Positions 33,844 to 42,855 of a DNA stretch of 64,000 nt are shown here, one piece after another; within the stretch, counting starts at the first letter, position 1; each line of letters starts with the position of its first letter. Source of the stretch: MWH-TA3 sp044353905. GTDB lineage: Bacteria; Actinomycetota; Actinomycetes; Actinomycetales; Microbacteriaceae. The notes under the pieces are model-generated. The model had not been told where the DNA came from. It did no database searches and saw nothing but the letters and a program-made list of their open reading frames with translations. Position numbers and translations under genes: made by a program. The stretch covers positions 5,020 to 69,019 of the forward strand of contig JBILBA010000005.1 of NCBI GenBank assembly GCA_044353905.1, in the 5' to 3' direction.

Positions 33844-34919
33844 AGCGATTCCATTGTGAGTGCGCCCGAATCGCCCGATGCGACCGGACGAGCGATGTCC
33901 ACCACGCGCCGCTGGCCGTCCCTGTCCATGCGGCAGTGAACCACGAGGTCAATCGTCGCAAGAATCGTCGATGTGACGAACCCCTCCGACACCCCTCCCG
34001 CAAGTTGACACAGGGTCACCAGTTTGCGAATTGCATCGGCGGCCGAGTTCGCGTGAATGGTGCACAGCCCCGGAATCCCCGAATTGAGGGCGACGAGTAG
34101 GTCGAGAGATTCGTCGCCGCGAACCTCACCGACGACGAGCCGCGTCGGTCGCATTCGAAGTGCCTCCTTGACCAGTCGTCGCAGCGTGATTTCGCCCACC
34201 CCGTCGAGGCTTGCTCCGCGAGATTGCATGCCGACGGTATCCGGATGACGTGTTGCGATTTCGAACGTTTCTTCCACCGTCACGATTCGTTCCGACTCGT
34301 CCAGTTCCGACAACAGCGCACACACCATCGTGGTCTTACCCGCCTGGGTTGCTCCTGACACCAGCACGGTTTGCCCCTCGAGCATCGCCGTTCGAAGAAT
34401 GCGTTTCGCTTCTGGGGCGATCGCGCCATGCGCGACCAGGTCGTCGAGCGATCGGACCGACGTCGAGAACTTTCGAATGTTCAAGCTCCAGTGTTCCTTG
34501 GTGATCGGCGGAATGACGACGTGCAAACGCGAACCGTCCGGCAGAGACGCATCGACGAACGGTTGGGAAACATCGACTCGGCGACCGCTGCGCCTTAACA
34601 TCCGTTCGACGAGAGTCCGCACGTCCTCGGGCGAAAGGTCAGCGGGAATTCGCTCGTGGCGCCCCGAACGTGCCACAAACACCGCAGTCGAGTCGTTAAT
34701 CCAGATTTCTTCGACGGTTGGATCATCGAGGTGGGATTGCAGAATCCCGAATCCCGTGACGCGGTGCGCGACATCGGATTCGTGAAACTCAGTCGACGTC
34801 GCTTCGCCCAGTGCGCGTTCATTGGCGCGTTGAACCTCTGACGCGATCGCCCGCCCAAGGTCATCCCCCGACATCACCGCACGGCGGACCCGGCCGACAA
34901 TCGAATCGGTGGAGGTCAT
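33828..34919 (-). CDS. tadA: Tad secretion ATPase TadA/CpaF
   Basis: A 363-residue secretion ATPase. An N-terminal domain with TVEEIWINDSTAVFVARSGR precedes Walker A (VSGATQAGKTTMV, near 195), the Asp-box ERIVTVEETFEI, and Walker B RLVVGEVRGDESLDLLVALN. It powers assembly or retraction of Flp/Tad pili. It is the first gene of the operon; GGGGGG just before the ATG can act as ribosome site. Confidence 0.94.
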   Translation of the reverse strand: MTSTDSIVGRVRRAVMSGDDLGRAIASEVQRANERALGEATSTEFHESDVAHRVTGFGILQSHLDDPTVEEIWINDSTAVFVARSGRHERIPADLSPEDVRTLVERMLRRSGRRVDVSQPFVDASLPDGSRLHVVIPPITKEHWSLNIRKFSTSVRSLDDLVAHGAIAPEAKRILRTAMLEGQTVLVSGATQAGKTTMVCALLSELDESERIVTVEETFEIATRHPDTVGMQSRGASLDGVGEITLRRLVKEALRMRPTRLVVGEVRGDESLDLLVALNSGIPGLCTIHANSAADAIRKLVTLCQLAGGVSEGFVTSTILATIDLVVHCRMDRDGQRRVVDIARPVASGDSGALTMESLWAQR

Positions 34920-35037
34920 CCCCCCATCGTGGCGCTCTCCGCATCGGCGCCACGGGTGTTCTCCACAGAGTTAGGCGCCGGGTTGGAAGGTGGACTTCGT
35001 GGCGATGCATTCCTCGGTGTCGTCGGGATTCGAACCG

Positions 35038-35043
35038 TAGAAT
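35038..35043 (+). promoter_or_regulatory. Likely tRNA-Leu promoter -10 (TAGAAT)
   Basis: TAGAAT lies 11 bases before the tRNA 5' end, the usual spacing for a short pre-tRNA leader. No strong -35 is visible. Confidence 0.4.
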
Positions 35044-35053
35044 GGGGAACATT

Positions 35054-35133
35054 GCGGGTGTGGTGAAATTGGTAGACACGCAGGATTTAGGATCCTGTGC
35101 TTCGGCGTGTGGGTTCGAGTCCCTCCACCCGCA
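35054..35133 (+). tRNA. tRNA-Leu (anticodon TAG)
   Basis: Acceptor GCGGGTG pairs with CACCCGC. D-arm has GAAATTGGTAGAC. The anticodon stem CAGGA/TCCTG encloses loop TTTAGGA with anticodon TAG at 35088-35090. A class II variable arm and the T-arm GGGTTCGAGTCCC follow. CCA is not encoded. It is co-oriented with the DedA gene 17 bases downstream. Confidence 0.95.
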
Positions 35134-35150
35134 CAATCGAGAGGAACACA

Positions 35151-35801
35151 ATGGTAAACGCCCTTGGACTGTTTGACCCTGCCGCTCTCATCGAAAGCGC
35201 GGGGAACTGGGGGCTTCTCATTGTCGCCGCGATCGTGTTCATCGAGACGGGGCTCCTGATTGGATTCATGCTCCCCGGCGACACGCTGTTGCTCATCACC
35301 GGGGTTCTGACCTTCACGGGGATGATTCCGCAACCCATTTGGTTGGTCTCCGCCGTGATTTTCGTCGCCTCGATTCTCGGTAACCAATTGGGCTACCAAA
35401 TCGGACTCATCGGCGGTCCCGCAGTGTTCACGCGCCAAGAGGGCGGCCTGTTGTCGCACAAAAGCGTCGAGCGCACCGAACAGTTCTTCCAGCGCTGGGG
35501 GCCCTTGTCCCTGACTATCGGGCAGTACGTTCCGATTGTCCGAACCCTGCTGCCGGTCGCCGCGGGAATCGGCAAAATGAATCGCCTCACCTTTTCGCTC
35601 TACAACGCCCTTGGCGCGTTTCTCTGGGCAGGGTTGCTCCCCATCGTCGGGTGGGGCATCGCGCACATTCCCGGCGTTTCGGAAATCGTAATCGAATACA
35701 TCGACCTCGTACTCCTCGGCGTCATTGCGGTGAGCGTGCTCTCGATCGGCATCCACTGGTGGCGCGAACGACGCGAAATTCGCGACGAAGAAGTGGCCTA
35801 A
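35151..35801 (+). CDS. DedA-family membrane protein
   Basis: A 216-residue DedA/SNARE-associated (VTT domain) protein. Motifs include IVFIETGLLIGFMLPGDTLL, ILGNQLGYQIG and YVPIVRTLLPVAAGIGKMNR, with about five membrane segments. DedA proteins act as undecaprenyl-phosphate or phospholipid flippases that maintain membrane homeostasis. The ATG at 35151 with GAGAGGA upstream is chosen; the longer frame runs into the tRNA. Confidence 0.93.
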   Translation: MVNALGLFDPAALIESAGNWGLLIVAAIVFIETGLLIGFMLPGDTLLLITGVLTFTGMIPQPIWLVSAVIFVASILGNQLGYQIGLIGGPAVFTRQEGGLLSHKSVERTEQFFQRWGPLSLTIGQYVPIVRTLLPVAAGIGKMNRLTFSLYNALGAFLWAGLLPIVGWGIAHIPGVSEIVIEYIDLVLLGVIAVSVLSIGIHWWRERREIRDEEVA

Positions 35802-35802
35802 C

Positions 35803-37014
35803 TCACACGCCGAGAATGAGGGCGACAAGACCGCTGTTGATGATAATCACCAGAGCGGTCGCAACGCCCGCGAGGCCGCGGACGACTCCGTGTGAGCGAT
35901 ATTCGCCCATGATTTTCTTGTCCCCCGTCACGATGATGAGGGGAATCAGAGCAAAGGGGATTCCCCAACTGAGAATGACCTGCGAATAGATCAGCGCCGC
36001 CGTGGGCTCGATACCGATCATCAGGATGATGATTGCGGGAACCACGGTGATGCCGCGTCGGACTATCGGGGGAATTCGTCGGCGGATCAGGCCGTGCATG
36101 ATTTCCGCGCCGGCATACGCGCCAACAGCTGTCGATGCCAGAGAAGACGCGAGCAGTGCCACGGCGAACGAGGTCGCCATGAGCGAGCCGGAAGCCGCCG
36201 CAATCGCGATGAACGCGCCGTCCAGGGTGTCCGTACCCGGCTGCCCATTGAGCACCACCGCGCCAATCACAAGTAGTGCGATGTTCACGGCACCAGCGAG
36301 GACCAGCGCGAGAGTCACATCCACCCGGGTTGCGACCCGAAGCCGGCGAATCGGAACCGTCGACAACGGGTTGATTCGATCACGCGAAAACCCGGAGTGT
36401 GCATAGATCGCGTGCGGCATCACGGTCGCCCCGAGTATCGCGGCTGCGAGGATCAGCGATTCGTAGCCCTCGAGTCGAGGGAAAAGACCCGACGCGAACG
36501 CCGTTGCATCAATCGGTTGACCCCAGAGGATGGCTCCGAATCCGACCGCGATGATGAGCAAAAAGAAAACGATGAGCCGCTCGAACGGCTTTGCGCCCCA
36601 CCGTCCGTGAACGCCGAGAAATGCGACACCCGACACTCCAACAATCAACCCACCCAGCCACAGGGGTATTCCCCACAAGAGGTGCAACGCGATTGCACCG
36701 CCGATGACTTCGGCGACGTCCGTTGCCATGGCAATCAGTTCACCCTGAGCCCAGTAGCCGAGCCTCCAACCGCGAGACGTGATGCGAGTGCCCAAAACCT
36801 CGGGAAGACTCTTGCCAGTGACTATTCCTAGGCTCGCCGAGAGGTACTGCACCAGCCACGCAATGAGATTGCCCGCGACGACGACCCAGGCGAGAAGAAA
36901 ACCTAACTGAGCTCCGGCCGTGATGTTTGCTGCGACGTTTCCGGGGTCCAAATACGCGACACCCGCGACGAACGCGGGGCCCAACAACGACACGATCGCG
37001 ACACGGCTCGACAC
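35803..37014 (-). CDS. mntH: Nramp-family divalent metal transporter
   Basis: A 403-residue Nramp protein with 11 predicted membrane segments. The metal-site motif DPGN in TM1 (AYLDPGNVAANI) and the TM6 motif VMPHAIYAHS are both intact. It imports Mn(II) or Fe(II) with protons. I place the start at the GTG 37012-37014, 11 bases after the rdgB stop; an in-frame ATG at 37065 would overlap rdgB by about 40 bases. Confidence 0.92.
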   Translation of the reverse strand: MSSRVAIVSLLGPAFVAGVAYLDPGNVAANITAGAQLGFLLAWVVVAGNLIAWLVQYLSASLGIVTGKSLPEVLGTRITSRGWRLGYWAQGELIAMATDVAEVIGGAIALHLLWGIPLWLGGLIVGVSGVAFLGVHGRWGAKPFERLIVFFLLIIAVGFGAILWGQPIDATAFASGLFPRLEGYESLILAAAILGATVMPHAIYAHSGFSRDRINPLSTVPIRRLRVATRVDVTLALVLAGAVNIALLVIGAVVLNGQPGTDTLDGAFIAIAAASGSLMATSFAVALLASSLASTAVGAYAGAEIMHGLIRRRIPPIVRRGITVVPAIIILMIGIEPTAALIYSQVILSWGIPFALIPLIIVTGDKKIMGEYRSHGVVRGLAGVATALVIIINSGLVALILGV

Positions 37015-37024
37015 TGTGTGCTCG

Positions 37025-37615
37025 CTAACTCGACGACTGGAAATATCTATTGAGCGCAGGAGCAATGAGTCCCAATGCTCGACCTCGGTGACTCAGTGCC
37101 GCCTTTTCCAGAGCCGACATTTCGGCGGCGGTTCCGGTCATTCCGGTCGGTGCAAAAATCGGGTCGTAACCGAATCCGTTGCTCCCCTTCGCTGCTGCGC
37201 GAAGCACGCCTGGCCACTCTGCTCGAACAACGCGCTCTCCGTCCTTCGAGACAAAAGCGACCGCACAGACAAACTGTGCGGCTCGATTCTTGACGCCCTT
37301 CATTTTCTCGAGAAGGAGCGCGAGGTTTGCGGCGTCGGTTCCGGCGTCGGAAAAACGAGACGAACGAATCCCCGGAGCACCATCGAGTGCTTCGACGCAT
37401 ATCCCGGAATCGTCGGCAAGCGACGGACGACCGGAGTGGCGGAATGCAGCGCGCGCTTTGATTAGGGCGTTTTCCTCGAAAGTCGCGCCGTCCTCAGCCG
37501 GTGCCTTGCCGTCCGTCTGGACGAGTTCAATACCCGGGCCGAGCAGCGCCTTCAGGGTCAGATCAATCTCGGCCAGTTTGTGCGAATTGTGGGTAGCAAC
37601 AACGACTGTTCTCAC
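37025..37615 (-). CDS. rdgB: Non-canonical purine NTP pyrophosphatase, RdgB/HAM1 family
   Basis: A 196-residue enzyme that hydrolyses ITP, dITP and XTP to prevent their incorporation. The N-terminal ATHNSHKLAEI, the LADDSGICVEALDGAPGIRS motif and the C-terminal SHRGRALG are typical. It overlaps rph by four bases, part of the common murI-rph-rdgB operon. Confidence 0.96.
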   Translation of the reverse strand: MRTVVVATHNSHKLAEIDLTLKALLGPGIELVQTDGKAPAEDGATFEENALIKARAAFRHSGRPSLADDSGICVEALDGAPGIRSSRFSDAGTDAANLALLLEKMKGVKNRAAQFVCAVAFVSKDGERVVRAEWPGVLRAAAKGSNGFGYDPIFAPTGMTGTAAEMSALEKAALSHRGRALGLIAPALNRYFQSSS

Positions 37616-38346
37616 GAGTTCGACACCGCCACGGTGGCCGCCTGAATTTCAGTCAAACGAGCTGTTCCGTTGATCGCCAGCGTCAGGAGAGCGTCCAGTT
37701 CGGACTTGTCGAACGGTGCACCTTCCGCAGTCCCCTGAACCTCGACGAACAAGCCTCGACCCGTCGCCACAACGTTCATGTCCGTTTCGGCTCGGACGTC
37801 CTCGGTGTATTGCAGATCCAGCATGGGTGTTCCGTCAATGATTCCGACACTGATTGCGGCAACCGAGTCAATCAACGCGGTGGCGTTCTTGCCGATAAAG
37901 CCCTTGGCGCGGCCCCACTCGATCGCGTCGTGCAGGGCGATGTAGGCGCCGGTGACGGCCGCGGTGCGCGTTCCCCCGTCCGCCTGCAGCACGTCACAAT
38001 CGATAACGATGGTGTTTTCGCCGAGCGCCTTCATGTCCACGACAGCGCGAAGGCTTCGTCCGATCAGTCGCGAAATCTCGTGAGTGCGTCCGCCGATTCG
38101 GCCCTTGACGCTCTCGCGGTCGTTGCGTTCGTTCGTGGAGCGAGGCAACATCGCGTATTCCGCGGTCACCCACCCCTTACCTTTGCCGGCCATCCAGCGG
38201 GGAACGCCATTGGTGAATGATGCCGTGCAGAGGACCTTGGTGTTCCCGAACGAGATGAGAGCACTGCCTTCGGCCTGAGCGGACCACCCGCGTTCGATTG
38301 TCACGGGTCGAAGTTCGTCGTTGGTGCGTCCGTCGATGCGAGTCAT
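37612..38346 (-). CDS. rph: Ribonuclease PH
   Basis: A 244-residue phosphorolytic 3'-5' exoribonuclease for tRNA 3' maturation. Family motifs are RPVTIERGW at the N-terminus, EYAMLPRSTNERN, RLIGRSLRAVVD, and VIDCDVLQADGGTRTAAVTG. It overlaps both neighbours by four bases. Confidence 0.97.
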   Translation of the reverse strand: MTRIDGRTNDELRPVTIERGWSAQAEGSALISFGNTKVLCTASFTNGVPRWMAGKGKGWVTAEYAMLPRSTNERNDRESVKGRIGGRTHEISRLIGRSLRAVVDMKALGENTIVIDCDVLQADGGTRTAAVTGAYIALHDAIEWGRAKGFIGKNATALIDSVAAISVGIIDGTPMLDLQYTEDVRAETDMNVVATGRGLFVEVQGTAEGAPFDKSELDALLTLAINGTARLTEIQAATVAVSNS

Positions 38347-39203
38347 GAGTCAGTGTTCTCCAGTTCGATTCGTGTGGGAAGAGTGATTGCGCCGGTCGGG
38401 AAGGCGTCAACCCGATCGATCTCGAGACCGAGGAATCGGTGAGCCAACTCACGGAATCGTTCTCGGTCGCCCCCCGTCGTCTCGAACGAGTGAACCGACG
38501 GGGTGGTTGATGTGCGCAGCAGATCGTGGGTGAGAAGAGTTTGGTATACCTCGTAGGCCGTCGCGTCGTCACTCGAGACAAGCGAGACATCCGGTCCCAT
38601 GACGTACTGAATCGCAGCCGAAATCAAGGGATAGTGAGTGCACCCGAGGACGAGCGTGTCCACCTTGGCGTCCTTGAGGGGAGCCAGGTACTCATTGGCA
38701 ACAGCAAACAGTTCATCACCGCTCGTCACTCCCGCCTCGACGAATTCGACGAATCGTGGGCAGGCAACAGCCGTGACCTCGATTCCGGGGTCCGCGACGA
38801 ACGAGTCCTGATACGCACCCGATTTGATGGTGCCCTCTGTGCCGATGACGCCAATGCGTTTCGATCGAGTACGTGCCACCGCCGTTCGAACAGCTGGCTG
38901 AATCACTTCAATCACGGGAATCCCGAGACGGTCGGTGTATCGCTCTTTCGCATCGCGGAACATTGCGGCGGACGCGGTGTTGCAGGCGATGACCAGCAGT
39001 TTCACGCCCTGATCCGCGAGTTCGTCGAGAAGCCCAAGCGCGTGCTCACGAACCTCGGCGATGGGCAGTGGGCCGTATGGTCCGTGCGCCGTGTCGCCGA
39101 TGTATCGGATTGATTCGTTCGGCAATTGATCGATGACTGCTCGTGCAACGGTCAAACCGCCGACACCACTGTCGACAATTCCGATGCTCGCGTCCCGATT
39201 CAT
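38343..39203 (-). CDS. murI: Glutamate racemase
   Basis: A 286-residue enzyme that makes D-glutamate for peptidoglycan. The two catalytic cysteines are in VIACNTASAAMF (near 76) and VLGCTHYPLI (near 188); the N-terminal IGIVDSGVGGLTVARA is the family signature. TAGGCT lies six bases before the ATG with no ribosome site, so the operon probably starts with a leaderless mRNA. Confidence 0.97.
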   Translation of the reverse strand: MNRDASIGIVDSGVGGLTVARAVIDQLPNESIRYIGDTAHGPYGPLPIAEVREHALGLLDELADQGVKLLVIACNTASAAMFRDAKERYTDRLGIPVIEVIQPAVRTAVARTRSKRIGVIGTEGTIKSGAYQDSFVADPGIEVTAVACPRFVEFVEAGVTSGDELFAVANEYLAPLKDAKVDTLVLGCTHYPLISAAIQYVMGPDVSLVSSDDATAYEVYQTLLTHDLLRTSTTPSVHSFETTGGDRERFRELAHRFLGLEIDRVDAFPTGAITLPTRIELENTDS

Positions 39204-39221
39204 CTTTTTAGCCTACTAACG

Positions 39222-40520
39222 TCAGCAGAAGACTGTCGGGATAGCGGGGTCGCCTGGCGACAATCGACGGCCCGCCTCCGGAAGTTCCGCCAATGCGATG
39301 GCGTGGTGTTCGCGCGCGCGACTGACACCATTGGCTCCGCGATATTCGTCTCGAATGGCTCCGTTGGTGATGAACGCGTGAATCAGTTCACGACCCTTCT
39401 CGGCCCGCGAGTCCTTCGGTCCGAGGTCGACCAATTCTTCTGTGGCAATCCCGTCGACGAGTCGGCGATGCGCGACCTTGCGTCCGGCGGGATCCTGCTT
39501 CTCGGGTGATTGCTTTGAGACAGCAACCCAGTCGCCCTCATTGTTTTGGTGTTCGACAAGTTTGTAGACCATTCCGGCGGCCGGCGCTCCGGAACCCGTG
39601 ACGACCGCAGTACCGACGCCGAACACGTCGACCGGTGCGCCTCGAAGTGACGCAATGGTGTTCTCGTTCAGATCGTTGGTCACGACGATTTGTGTTCCCG
39701 TTGCGCCAAGAGAGTCAAGTTGTGCGCGAACGCTCCGCACCAACGACGGCAAATCGCCGGAATCGATGCGGACGGCACCGAGTTCCGGGCCGGCAACACG
39801 AATCGCCGTTTCAACGGCACTCGGAATATCGAACGTGTCAATCAGCAGCGTGGTGTCGGTCCCAAACGCTTCGACCTGCGCGCGAAACGCTTCCTCTTCC
39901 GTGTCGTGCAGCAACGTGAAGGAGTGCGCCGACGTTCCGCGGGTGGGAATTCCCCACGTGCGACCTGCTTCGAGGTTCGATGTCGCCGAGAAACCAGCGA
40001 TGAACGCGGCGCGAGCAGCTGCGACACCACTGCCCTCCGACGTTCGGCGCGAGCCCATCTCGATCAGCGGTTTTCCGTCGGCCGCCGTCACCATTCGCGA
40101 CGCCGCCGTGGCAACGGCGCTGTCGTAATTGAGAATGGACAACACGATGGTCTCGAGAATCACCGCTTCGGCGAACGTGCCTTCGACTTCGAGTACAGGT
40201 GAGCCAGGGAAAAACAGTTCACCCTCGTGATAACCCCGGATGTCCCCCGAGAAGCGATAGGTCGACAGATAGTCGAGGGCCTCGGCCGACACGACCTTTT
40301 CCGACGTGAGCCAAGCCAATATGTCGTCGTCGAACCGGAATGACTCAACCGCATCGAGCAGGCGTCCTACTCCCGCGAACACGCCATAACGACGGCCGGC
40401 GTGAAGGCGACGCGAAAACACCTCGAACACGCACCGACGTTCTGCACGACCCTCGCGCAGGGCGGCGTCAATCATGGTCAGTTCGTATCGGTCGGTAAAC
40501 AGCGCGGTCGATTCCGCCAT
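39222..40520 (-). CDS. pncB: Nicotinate phosphoribosyltransferase
   Basis: A 432-residue enzyme that converts nicotinate and PRPP to nicotinate mononucleotide in NAD salvage. The N-terminal FTDRYELTMIDAALREGRAE, central GSRRTSEGSGVAAARAAFIA and VRIDSGDLPSLVRSVRAQLD segments are characteristic. The start MAESTALF is chosen since family members begin just before the TDxYELTM motif. The gene sits five bases downstream of the DUF3039 gene, probably in one operon. Confidence 0.96.
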   Translation of the reverse strand: MAESTALFTDRYELTMIDAALREGRAERRCVFEVFSRRLHAGRRYGVFAGVGRLLDAVESFRFDDDILAWLTSEKVVSAEALDYLSTYRFSGDIRGYHEGELFFPGSPVLEVEGTFAEAVILETIVLSILNYDSAVATAASRMVTAADGKPLIEMGSRRTSEGSGVAAARAAFIAGFSATSNLEAGRTWGIPTRGTSAHSFTLLHDTEEEAFRAQVEAFGTDTTLLIDTFDIPSAVETAIRVAGPELGAVRIDSGDLPSLVRSVRAQLDSLGATGTQIVVTNDLNENTIASLRGAPVDVFGVGTAVVTGSGAPAAGMVYKLVEHQNNEGDWVAVSKQSPEKQDPAGRKVAHRRLVDGIATEELVDLGPKDSRAEKGRELIHAFITNGAIRDEYRGANGVSRAREHHAIALAELPEAGRRLSPGDPAIPTVFC

Positions 40521-40525
40521 AACGG

Positions 40526-40789
40526 CTACTCGTCTCGCAATCGCTCGTAGATCTCTTTGCAGGTCGGACAAATCGGAAAACGATCCGGATTCGAGTTCGG
40601 AAGCCATTTCTTGCCGCACAGTGCGCGAACGGGTTTTCCCGTCACCGCGGACTCGACGATTTTGTCCTTTTGGACATAATGCGAGAACTTGTCGTGGTCA
40701 CCGTCGTCCGTGACGTCGTTCTCGAGGAGTTCCTCGAGTTCGCGGTCGAGCACGTCAGACGAGCCGGGGGAATCGCTCTCGGAGGTCAT
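40526..40789 (-). CDS. DUF3039 protein
   Basis: An 87-residue actinobacterial protein with an acidic N-terminus and the DUF3039 core: DHDKFSHYVQKDKIVESAVT, then KPVRALCGKKWLP and PICPTCKEIYERL. The three cysteines suggest zinc binding. Function unknown. The ATG has TACACT six bases upstream, another probable leaderless start. Confidence 0.88.
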   Translation of the reverse strand: MTSESDSPGSSDVLDRELEELLENDVTDDGDHDKFSHYVQKDKIVESAVTGKPVRALCGKKWLPNSNPDRFPICPTCKEIYERLRDE

Positions 40790-40811
40790 GCGAATAGTGT
40801 ACGCGCGACCG

Positions 40812-42041
40812 CTACTCGAGTGAACCCACCGTGACCGAACCTTCACGCGACACCCCGCCGCGCACGAAGGTGAATGTGGCGACATCCCCCGGGCGAAGCG
40901 AGCGGACCTGCGCGGTGATGTCAACCTCGTCACGGATTGGTACGCCGTTGAACGTCGTGACAACGTCACCTTCTCGCATCCCGGCTGCCTCGGCCGGTGA
41001 GCCCGGATCGACTCCACGGATGGTGGCCCCAATCACACCGCTCGAGGTGGCCACGGCGCTGACCATCGCTCCGATTCGACCGTGTTCAGCCGAGCCGAAC
41101 TCGATGAGGTCCGATGCGACTCGTTTCGCTAGCGTCGCTGGAAGTGCGAATCCAACTCCGATCGAACCCGACGACGATCCACTGCTCGCGATCGCGACGT
41201 TGATTCCGACGAGCTCGCCCCGAGTGTTGAGAAGAGCTCCGCCGGAATTTCCGGGATTGATCGACGCATCGGTTTGGATGACGGGCAAGGAAAGGTCTTG
41301 CGCAAGAGCGGACTGCTCGCTCCCTGGCAGGTCGAAGTTGAACCCGTTGCCATTGTTCGAAATGGTGATCGATCGGTTGAGTGCTGAGACGACACCGTCC
41401 GTGACCGTGTTCTGAAGTCCGAGGGGCGCACCGATAGCGATGACCTCGCTGCCCACAGTGATCGAATCGGCTTCGCCGAAGACAACGGGAACGAGCCCGG
41501 TCGCGTCGATCTTGATGACCGCGATGTCGAGAATCGGGTCGGTACCGACGATAGTCGCCGGGAACAACCGGCCGTCGCTCAGTGTCACGCGAATCGACGG
41601 GTCTTTCTCAGCACCTCCGAGTGTGACCACGTGGCTGTTGGTGATGATGTAACCGTTCTCGGAATAGATGACTCCGGAACCAGATCCGGCCGCAGACTCC
41701 CCCGACGCTTCGATTGTCACGACGGACGGCAATGCTTTCGCGGCGACGGCGGTTGCAAACCCGGTCGGCGACGATCCGTTGATGGTGACGACTTGTGGCT
41801 GCACGACGGTTCGATAGGTCTCTCCGGTCAGGCCGGTGATGGCAACACCCGCACCGCCTCCGATCAAACCGGCGATGACCGCAATTCCGGCGGCTGTCTT
41901 GACCGGCATGTCACCCACAAGGAAGGGTCGGCGCGGTTCGCGAATCGACTCCTGCTCGGGGGCGGGCGGCGCTTCGACGACGACAGGTTTGCGAACGCGC
42001 GGTGCGCGGGGCTTGGGTGTGGGGACGTTCTCGTTTTCCAT
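40812..42041 (-). CDS. Membrane-anchored HtrA/DegP-like serine protease with PDZ domain
   Basis: A 409-residue protease. A Pro/Arg-rich cytosolic N-terminus and one membrane helix (AAGIAVIAGLIGGGAGVAI) precede a trypsin-like domain with catalytic His in TNSHVVTLGG (near 136), Asp in DPILDIAVIKID (near 170) and Ser in NPGNSGGALLN (near 265). A C-terminal PDZ domain follows (GSPAEAAGMREGDVVTTFNG). It should act in extracytoplasmic protein quality control. Confidence 0.94.
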   Translation of the reverse strand: MENENVPTPKPRAPRVRKPVVVEAPPAPEQESIREPRRPFLVGDMPVKTAAGIAVIAGLIGGGAGVAITGLTGETYRTVVQPQVVTINGSSPTGFATAVAAKALPSVVTIEASGESAAGSGSGVIYSENGYIITNSHVVTLGGAEKDPSIRVTLSDGRLFPATIVGTDPILDIAVIKIDATGLVPVVFGEADSITVGSEVIAIGAPLGLQNTVTDGVVSALNRSITISNNGNGFNFDLPGSEQSALAQDLSLPVIQTDASINPGNSGGALLNTRGELVGINVAIASSGSSSGSIGVGFALPATLAKRVASDLIEFGSAEHGRIGAMVSAVATSSGVIGATIRGVDPGSPAEAAGMREGDVVTTFNGVPIRDEVDITAQVRSLRPGDVATFTFVRGGVSREGSVTVGSLE

Positions 42042-42102
42042 ACTCCCAAGAATGGACGATTTTCCTAAGAATTTCCCAAAGTTACCTGTGTGTTTCCTTG
42101 AT

Positions 42103-42855
42103 TCATTCCGCGGGGCATCCGAACGCCCCGCGCTTACACGGTCGGTCGACGAGCACCGTGTCGGCGGTGAAAATGCTGAGAGTGAGTTCGTTCGCCCGAG
42201 CCATCACCAATCCCGAAAGCGGCCGCCAGTCCTGGGAGCCGAATCGAAACTCCGCCGAATACCAAACGGAGAGTCGAACTCGAACGATCCCTAACTCGTC
42301 GTAGGCGTGACTCGTCGGTGTTCTGGTCCACGGTGACTGTCCGAGTTGACGCCAGGTTGCTCCCTGGCGATCGCTCGTCTGCCGAGATCCGTCCCCAAAG
42401 TAGCGCCGAAACAAGACCGGAGAGAATCGGACATCGGCGGGATTGTCCAGCAACCTGCCCGAGACGATATGGGTGTGTGCGGTCGACCAGAAGTTCGTCG
42501 GCACGCGTCGGAGCGACCAGCCGCCCGGCTCGACGAACTGTTGCGGGGTGATCGGCCGAAACGATTGGAGGTCGCTCACGGTCGTCGGGCCGACCCCGCC
42601 CTTCGGAGGCGACGACCCCACGCACTGGCCGTTGACGACAACCGGACATTCGTCTGGACCATCCGAGTCGGTGTCACCTGATGAGCCCCCCGAAGTCGAA
42701 TCACCCCACAGGTCCACGCCGGTGTCGGTTGTGCCGCCGCCAACCGAACACGACCCCGCGGCGATCTGCGCAGCGGTGCACGAGACAGCAACCGCGTGGG
42801 GCGCGATCGTGGCCGTTACCGCGGCAACAATCAGAGCGACGACGAGACGGCGCAC
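42103..42855 (-). CDS. Exported protein of unknown function
   Basis: About 250 residues with a signal peptide (RRLVVALIVAAVTATIAPHA). The mature part starts with a cysteine-bearing segment (VSCTAAQIAAGSCSVGGG), a Gly/Ser/Asp-rich linker with a second pair (ECPVVVNGQC), then a globular region (FRPITPQQFVEPGGWSLRRV, and QGATWRQLGQSPWTRT) ending in a Cys pair (CKRGAFGC). I know no family. The start at GTG 42853-42855 has GGGAGG upstream; a GTG 18 bases earlier is possible. It overlaps the upstream lipoprotein gene, so the two may be one secreted system. Confidence 0.65.
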   Translation of the reverse strand: MRRLVVALIVAAVTATIAPHAVAVSCTAAQIAAGSCSVGGGTTDTGVDLWGDSTSGGSSGDTDSDGPDECPVVVNGQCVGSSPPKGGVGPTTVSDLQSFRPITPQQFVEPGGWSLRRVPTNFWSTAHTHIVSGRLLDNPADVRFSPVLFRRYFGDGSRQTSDRQGATWRQLGQSPWTRTPTSHAYDELGIVRVRLSVWYSAEFRFGSQDWRPLSGLVMARANELTLSIFTADTVLVDRPCKRGAFGCPAE

